Shown here one piece after another: positions 13,301 to 22,300 of a DNA stretch of 64,000 nt; position 1 is the stretch's first letter, and the number at the start of each line of letters is the position of its first letter. The translations under genes and the position numbers were made by a program. The notes beneath the pieces are model-generated. The model made no database searches. It saw nothing but the letters and a program-made list of their open reading frames with translations, and was not told the origin of the DNA. The stretch covers positions 1,798,001 to 1,862,000 of the forward strand of contig LR990057.1 of the NCBI GenBank assembly GCA_905147135.1, given 5' to 3'. This DNA is from Blastobasis lacticolella. Taxonomy: Eukaryota > Arthropoda > Insecta > Lepidoptera > Blastobasidae.

Positions 13301-16300
13301 AGATCATTTGCCTCGAAAACATTAATCGCCTTGTACGACACCTTGCCGGATACCACACGGCCAAAATAGGTTTATCTAGGTGTATATAGGTGCAAAATAG
13401 GTGTGTCCGTTATCTGTAATTGTGTCGTGCCGAATTCACCGCGTGTGAGTAGAAACTTTAGAATGACCTCATGCCGCTTGATGGTGTGTGGAGTAAAATG
13501 GGCGGGACCAAGCACAGTTTGATAATTTTTTTTATTATTATGATTTTTTTATAATCGGCTGGATCAAGCCGCACGATGAAGAGTGGTATAATGTCCCAAC
13601 TAATACAATCCAGCCACTTTTCTCCCCGCAGCCCGCCCCATCTGCGAGCACGGCCCCCGCGGCCGCCAGCGCGGCCGCACGCTCACGACACGGCGCGCGG
13701 GCAGATCTTTTGCCACGAAAACATTAGTCGCCTTGTACGACACTCACGAGTGTAAGTTGGTGCTTCTACATTGCCGGATATCACACGGCCAATATAGATG
13801 TATCTAGGTGCAAAATAGGTGTGTCCGTTGTCTGTAATTGTAAGTGATATTGTGTCGTGGTGTGCTACGTGTAATAAATGTCTTTTTTTTCTTTTTATCT
13901 TAGTCAAACTCATCGCGTGTGAGTTTCGAAAAACTTTCGAAGAACATTATGCCACTTGATGGTGTATAGCAAAATGGGCGAGATCAAGCCTATTTGATCA
14001 CGCGACTGGATCAGGCCGCACGATGGTGAGTGGTATAAAACAATGTCCCAAGCACGATGCTACAAAAGTGTGAACATCCCAACTCACCTCAATCCAGCCA
14101 CTCCCCTCCCCGCAGCCCGCGCCCCCCGCGAGCGCGGGGTTAGCCCGGCCAGTTGGGGGGGGGGGAGGGTAGATCTTTTGCCTCAAAATCATTAGTCGCC
14201 TTGTACGACACCCATGAGTGTGAGGGGTTGGTGCTTCTATTATGCCGGATACCACACGACCAAAATAGGTTTGTCTAGATGTATCTAGGTGCAAAATAGG
14301 TGTATCCGTTATCTGTAATTGTGTCGTAGTGTGCTATGTGTAATAAATGTATTTTTTTTTATCTAAGCCGAATTCACCGCGTGTGGGTAAAACTTTAGAA
14401 TGACATCATGCCGCTTAATGGTGTGTGGAGTAAAATGGGTGGGACCAAGCACAGTTTGATCAAAGGATCAAACTTCTCGATGGTGAGTGGTATAAAAGTG
14501 TGAACGGTATGTCAACGTGTGTATGTATAAGTGTGAACCCAACTCACCTCAATCCAGCCACTCCCCTCCCCGCAGCCCGCGCCCCCCGCGAGCGCGGCCC
14601 CCGCCGCCGCCAGCGCGAGCGCGTGCCTCGGCGCCGCGCGCAGCCGCACGCGCACGGCGGCGCGCGCGGGGGGCGGGCCCGGCCAGTTGGGGGGGGCGAG
14701 GACGCCGGTGACGCGGGGCAGGGTTAGCGTTTGGGTGGTGTCGAGGCGCGATACTGGGAGAGGATTTATTTATTTAATTAGATACATCAAACAAAAATGA
14801 GTACAACTTATCTCTGTGAGAGATTTTTACCAGCTAACCACAAATGATGTCAAGCAAATTGTATAGCGGTGTAGGGGGTATTGTGTTGTGTATTAATGTT
14901 TTAAACTATCGCGGTTATTATTACACATTTTAAGGGTATGTTCCGGGTTTCCTACCGCGTACCTTTGTTGACGAGACGTGACCATGATGCATGCAAGTGT
15001 GTCGAAATATCGGGCTACTCGTCAACAAAGGTACGCGGTAGGAAACCCGGAACATACCCTTAAAATGTGTGTTGTGCATTTATTTATTTAAACTTAATGC
15101 ACGTACAACGGCGGACTTAAAGCTTCAGAGCTTTACCAGTCAACCGGAGAGCTGATGGTGTGACAAATTCAGGGCGGGTTCAGGGAGTATTTATTTGTTT
15201 ATTTATTTCACAGGTTTACAGCAATCACATTTGGTTACAATCAAATACAGATATAAGTAGTACTGCCAATTACAAAGCTGTATTTACAAATGGGATTATT
15301 GAAGCTAAAAATAGTTATAATAGGGGTACAATTAACAACAGCAGTGGTACCGCCTATATAAGAGGTAGGGATAGGCGCTAGAACGATGATGATGATGAGT
15401 GGTACCGCCTATCTCCGATTGTATGCCGCCATTTTGATGCAGTGCACCAAAAGGTGCAATTTTGGTGCAAGGCACGCATGCTACATCTTCGACCTAATCG
15501 TCGCTTTAAATTAGGTGAGTTGGGGTCAAATGCAAGCCTATTGGCAACATAAAAAGACAAAATTGAGTGTGCACCAATAGCAGTAAGACAGCATTGGCTC
15601 TGGCTTGTCTTGCTGCGTTGGTTTTCAAACTCAATTGCATCAAAGTGGCGGCGTACAAGCGAAGATCAGTGGTACGGCGACAGGGCCAGATCATGGCAAT
15701 GCCACCAGTCACAGAAATCGAAATAAGAAAGGTACTTATGGCCACTTTGTGAGGTCTAGATTTTGTGACGGTGAAACTAGTGGACTGTATTAATTGTTAG
15801 CACTGGTTTTATTCCACGTAGATCACAGCAGATACGTACTCAGTACAATACAGAAGACTACACAATTTACAATAATGAATATCGCAAGTAAATAGTGTAC
15901 TGATATCAGAACAGTATCTAGAATAATAATAATAATTGTATCTAGAATATAATAATAATAAATACTTGACATTATGTATTTTAGCAATTATAACTTGACA
16001 TTGTAATTAATAATAAGTCGAGATATCACACGATGAACGTATGATAACATAAGGTGTAACCTAATGCTTTATCGCTCATCTCACAAGAATTTTGAATAAC
16101 TTTGAAAGAAGAATTGAGATTTTGAAATTTTCAAGACTTGTAACTTGTGTTAGAGCTCGTCTAATCTAAAATGACGCGCCCCACTATCGCATTAACGCAC
16201 ACAAGCAAGTTTAAAATATGGACGCAATACATATACAAATGCCGTTGTAATTGGTCATTCAGTTGCCGGTGAAATTCAAACGTAGGAGCTCGCGTCGTTC

Positions 16301-19300
16301 ATTGGCTCCCACACAGATGACGTGTCGTTATCAATATTTGCACTCACACATCGAAATCAACTAACTAAGTAGTGGGGCGCGTCATTTTAGACTAGACGAG
16401 CTCTACCAATGTATCATTTCATTTCATAAAAAAGTTGCTACGCCTATAGTGAAATAAAGATTCAAAAGTACTTACAAGTCTTGAACTGCGCGTGGAAACC
16501 TCTTCCCGTAACATTGGCTCCAGTCCTCAGCCTCAACCTCAAGACCTCCGACTGTGATACGAATAGCCCGTTGTTCAGCATGTGTCCACTCAAGAAAGGC
16601 CTGATGGGAGAGGCTTGCAGGTCCACTTGGATCTCCAGGAAACTATCTTCGGGAAGGTGGTCGGTGACGTTGATGGGGACCCCGTTGTCGAAGGTCCCGT
16701 AGCCGAAGTCGAAATGGCTTATGTTGAGGAAGACGCGTTTTCCTGGAATGGAAATATTTATTTTTAAGTAGATATCTAGATATTCTGTCAAATATAAACA
16801 GATGTTCTGTCAAGTAGATCATCATATCAGCCAGAAGACGCCCATTGCTGGGCATATGCCTTCACCAGAGATCTCCACAAATTCTGGTCCAGTGCTTTCC
16901 GCATCCAGCTAGTACCTGCGATCCTTACCAGGTCGTCGGTCCACTTTGTAGGAGGCCTACCCACGCTGTGTCGTACGTACCGACCATTTGCATGTACAGG
17001 TAAAAGGACATAGGAAAACCCGCAGCAAACAGTCCAAACAGCAGCGTTTTCCTACGGATATTTAAAAAAATACAAAGGGTAGACATTGTGGGGAAAACCC
17101 CTCTACTAGTATATAGGATGCTCAAGAAAGTAGAATAGCAAATTTATTATATTATATCCAAATGCTCTGAAATTTCCAAAAAGGCCTACAACGTGAGCCA
17201 CCTTGGTAAACTCATCATCCATTCATACCTGATGGAGCTAGTATGTCGATAGTGCAGTCCAGGTTTGGCAGCAGAAAGTGAGGGTAGTTCGGACTCCTTA
17301 TCACGCCTTCCTTGGACGTGAAGGTCTGAGAGGGACAGCCCGTCATCTCCACCGCGCGCCATTTCATGGAGAAGCCTGCCTTTTGGTTGCTAGAGGGAAC
17401 AAATGCAGGAAAATAGGAGATATTAACAAAGTATTGACTATATATTGTTATATGACCAAAGTACCTAATAGTAAATAAACTAGCCAGACAAACAACATTC
17501 AACAGTCCATACAATATTTTGGGAACTCCAGTCGCCAGGGATGTTAGTTGTTGTAACTAATGGGGTAGGGTAGGGGTAGGGTAGGGATATAGGTGTGAGT
17601 AGGGGTAGGGTAGTGGTAGGGGTAGGATAGGGTAGGAGAAGGGTAGGATAGCCCAAACGAAGTTGCGCCGGGCCAGCTAGTTACCCTGGCCCCTGAAGGA
17701 CCTGATGACCCTTAGTGACGAAGTAATTAAATGGCTGACTTCGCTTGATTTAAATTTATATTGTATTTTTGCCATACGAATAAATTAATAAATAAAAGCT
17801 AGTCAATGAATATAAACAATATCCATAACATCCCCAAAAAGCATTCTTCTACATTTTCCGGGTGGTGCACTTAGCAATTTGAAGTAAATTGTGTTACTTC
17901 GGTTCAACCCTCAATCAGTGTAAATGTGTAAATGTGTGAGAGGATGTAAAAATATACTCGGAGATGGAATTCAAGATCAAAAGATCAATATATAAGTAGT
18001 GCCTGTTGTGTCGTTTTTAATTTTGTAATTTCTGTATACTTTATATTGTGTGCAATAAATTGTTAAATAAATTAATAATAATAAAAATTAGAGCTAAGGG
18101 CTGGATTTTCTAAATCATTGAAATATTGATAAAAATTATCAAATTCAAAATGATATACAATAGTGTGATTATAAAAAAAAAGAGACCCGTTTTATAATTA
18201 AACATTTGGGGTTAAAAGGTTTTTACGGGGTCGGCAACGCGTGGGCGATGCCCCTGGTATTGCAAACGTCCATAGACTGCGACTGCTTACCATCAGGCAG
18301 GCCGCAAGCTTGTTTGCCACCTTAGTGGCATAAAAAAGAAAATTAATCCACCCCTTGGGTTTACTTTTTAAAGCGGCAATTTGTTTACACTTTTGATATT
18401 GAATTTAATTTCCGAGTTCTGTGAAGTTTCTGTAAAGCACAGACGTAGCTTGTAACCAAAAAGATTGGAAACTTAGCTACCTGCCAAATTTTTTTGCTCT
18501 GTGTTTGTAGCACTGCTACGAGACTTGTAGCGGAGGGCTACACGTCTCATAGTTACAGCTACAGTCTCATTAGAGCCGTTCAGCCCTGTAACTTTTACTT
18601 GAGTGTAAATGTAAGTAAAGTGATGTATGTAAGTGAGTGTATAAACCTGGATACCCACTCGTAATCGGAATGGAAGTGCAGCGAGGCCTGGCTGCCGGCC
18701 GCCACCCAGCGCGCGCCGTCCGCGCGCCCGCAGTAGCGCGACGAGCGCTGGCTGGTTTCGTCGATGAGCTGGAAATAATGTTGATATATACTAAGTATAG
18801 TTATCATTTATTATTTGTTTAACAGTCTGACTGGCTGGTTTAGTCACATTTTGCGTAAGCTCCAGGTATACGTGGGAAAACCTGGTGCCTAAACCTGCCT
18901 GTATCAGCGAAGAGATCCCGTGGGAGATCCAAGAAGCGATGGATTGGCATCGCCGAGTCGGACGCGAGAGCCAACGGCTTGCGTGGCCGGGCAAAGTAGA
19001 GAAGAAACAGTAGGAAAGCGGACCCTGGCAGAAGCCAGGATTGACCGCTCGGATGATGATGCCTAGTACAGTCATCATTTATTTAGTTCTACCCTACTCA
19101 CATGAGTGAAACGCCTAACATTATTTATCACCGATATCTATAATTTATTTATACCAAACACCATTACAATATCTATTTCATATATACAGTGAAGATAAGG
19201 TTCAGCTTCGCTCGAATCCAAGGACTGGAGCCCTCAAGAATTATGCGGGAAAATAAAAGCGCTCGAATTTTCCCTCTTCAACAAGTCAAGTGGGTGCCTA

Positions 19301-22300
19301 CTTTTATAAAAACAAAGAGAACATCACTTCTTCAGGACATTAGCTTAACTTACATAAAATAAGTCGGTAATTTCCTGAATAACAGACTAAACAACCGCTA
19401 CTATATTCGAAATACTTAGATCAGGGGTTCCCAATCTTTTTCAAACCACGACTCCCTATTGACCACAATTTTTTTTCTAAAAGAAGATCCTTGTGCTTTA
19501 ACAGAATTAACAGAAGAACAGAGAATATAAGCTTACTTTTGTAAGCAAATCTTCTGAAAATGATTTGAAATAGTTACTCTCATATTTGCTACTGCATTCT
19601 GCCGTAGGTAGTGTAGATGCGTCGGGCGTGGTAGGGTCGGGGTATCAATAGATAAAGGTACCTACTATAATTATAATGAAGCTAATTTGTACCTAACTGA
19701 TATGGATTCTTTCCGAAATAAATGTTTATTTATAATTATTTATATCTTTTTCTAAATCAATTTGGGACATTATGTCGACGCCCCTGGGATGGCACCACAA
19801 CGCCAGGGCGTCAAAACGCCCAGTTTGGGAACCCCTGACTTAGATCATTCTTCCATACATTTGGCTTCCGCCCAAGAGCGCGCGGTGCGAATCTGTGTTT
19901 GGCGCCATTTGCAAACTAACGATTCAGTGTTATGCCAAATAGAATTGAGCCGTCCACAAAATTTATAGTCCCATCGTGTGGTTGCCGCAAATTGAACTGT
20001 AGAAGCGTTTTTGTACTGATTTATGATTTGGCAAACTTTTAAAAGCTCAATTGGGAAATGGTCGACGTTTTAGGTCAACATGGGGCATGCCTGCGGCAAA
20101 TTGTTGAGGCAAGTTTCAAAAGTGTATGTAACGCTATGCAGTAATTGTCATTACACGTGCAACGCGGTACAGTCAGCTGCAGAGAGAACTGACTACATTT
20201 AACGTATGCCAGAGGCGTCCATTCACTCAGCAGCTGACTGTACCGACTTACACAGTAAAGGATTTTGCTATGCTACTTAGATAATACCGGTTGACAAAGG
20301 AGTTACTCTAGCAGACACCCTATTTTTTGGGACCTGTTTTGACGCTGATTTGTTGACGACCTGAGTGGTTCAATGGTCAATATGTCGGTCTGCCACGCAA
20401 GAGGTCCCGGGTTCGATTCCCGGCCGGGCAGAAATTGAAATGATGAATTTTAATTTCTGTTAAGGATCTGGGTGTTCTATGTATTATAAGTATGTATTTA
20501 AAAGTATTTAAGTAGTATATCAGTTATCTAGCACCCATAGCACAAGCTTTGCTTAGTTTGGGGCTAGATGGCGCTGTGTGAATTTGTCCACGATTATTTA
20601 TTTATTTATTTATTTATTTATTATAACTATCTACGCTTGGTCTACGCTTGCAAATCTTTAAATCCCGATCACTGTCTACGCCTATGAATCTTGATCGCTG
20701 TCTATGTCTTAGAGTCTCTCGGTATCTACGTGTATGAATTGGATCCGTTACTGGAGCTATAACCTCGACATAGACGCAGAGACAATCCCCCTGCTCCTCC
20801 AGCTCCAGCTTCTGGAAAGCGATCACGGCCGCACCCAGTAGCCTAAGTCACTATGTCCTTGTCTGTTTTTTCTATCTCAGGCACCTTTTCACGAATGACA
20901 ACAAGGCATGGGAAAGAGACAGGTAGCGCGCGCGAGCGGTTCCAAAAAAAGGACCCTAGGCCAACGAATCCTGGTTACTGTATATTGCCTATGAATTGAC
21001 CTATGAATTATGACGACCTGAGTGGTTCAATGGTCAACATGCCGGTCTGCCACGCAAGAGGTCCCGGGTTCGATTCCCGGCCGGGCAGAAATTTAAATCA
21101 TGAATTTTAATTTCTGTTACGGGTCTGGGTGTTCTATGTATAATAAGTATGTATTTAAAAAGTATTTAAGTAGTATATCAGTTATCTAGCACCCATAGTA
21201 CAAGCTTTGCTTAGTTTGGGGCTAGATGGCGCTGTGTGAAATTGTCCACGAATATTTATTTATTATTTAATTCTAGTCCTATACCTTTGAGTTCTGGTCA
21301 TCCTACGTCATACTAGAAAACATCTACGTCTTTAAACCATACTCGCTGTCTGTGTCTTTGAATTCTGATTACAGTCTATGACATTGGAGAATACACGTCG
21401 AACGTCTCGACTATCATTTGGGAACCATACCTCGACAAAAGAATCTTAATCGCTGTCTATGGTACCTACGAATCTTGGTAACTGTCTATGCCATTGAATC
21501 CTGTAGGGCTATTGTCTAACTCAGTTAGTTGTCTATGAAACCTGGGTGACCGCCAGCAGCCATACCTCAACATAGTCGTAGAGGCAGTCCCTCTGCTCTT
21601 CCAGCTCCAGTCTCTGGAAGGCGACGACGAGCCGCGAGCCGGGAGGCCCCGACAGCCGCACCCAGTAGTCCAGGTCGCTGTCGTAGTGCCGCGGGTAGTT
21701 GGGACTGGTTAACTCGCCTGGGGAGGTAGGTACAGGAGCATAAGTGTATGATCAGCTTCAGAATCATATTGCTGTGTAGTTGTTATAAGGTTTTAAGGGA
21801 GTAAAAGCAAGTGGGTCACTTGATAGTAACTGATCACCATCGCTCAAAGATCGCTTAAGTCGTTTTTTGAAGGTAACAATTCGGTCAGAAACATTCGTAG
21901 ACGATTGAACGCGCACTTGGCCATCTGCGTTGGATAGGAATAGATCGGCGCTTTCGGCTATTCCCATTCGTTCCCAACAAGGAGGGCATGCCGGGCCTGC
22001 CGCGTAAGGCGGGCGGTCGCCGGAGGTGTCGTGGATGACAAGACTTCGGCTGCTCTCATGACACCTTCATTCAGACGATGTAGGAGCTTCGCGGGGTTTA
22101 GTGGGTAGACCGGCGAATGCCGGGAGTCTCACACATACCCTTCGTGCGCTTAAGGCATTCCCCGTGTAAAAAAAACAAACAAAGGACAAGTGCACGTACT
22201 TCGTACACTGGATTGGCCGATGGTAATTTTTTTATCCGACAGCGTCAGTTCTTTATTTTCCATTTATTGTCCAATGTGAACGTTTCACGCTCGTACAATT

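Noticed and set aside
17555..17650. Telomeric repeat
   Set aside because: Motif is GGGTA-type and irregular; insect telomeres of this group use TTAGG.
20356..20434. Possible tRNA-Gly genes at 20356 and 21014
   Set aside because: A and B boxes are present but the acceptor stem does not pair and the head runs into a SINE body.
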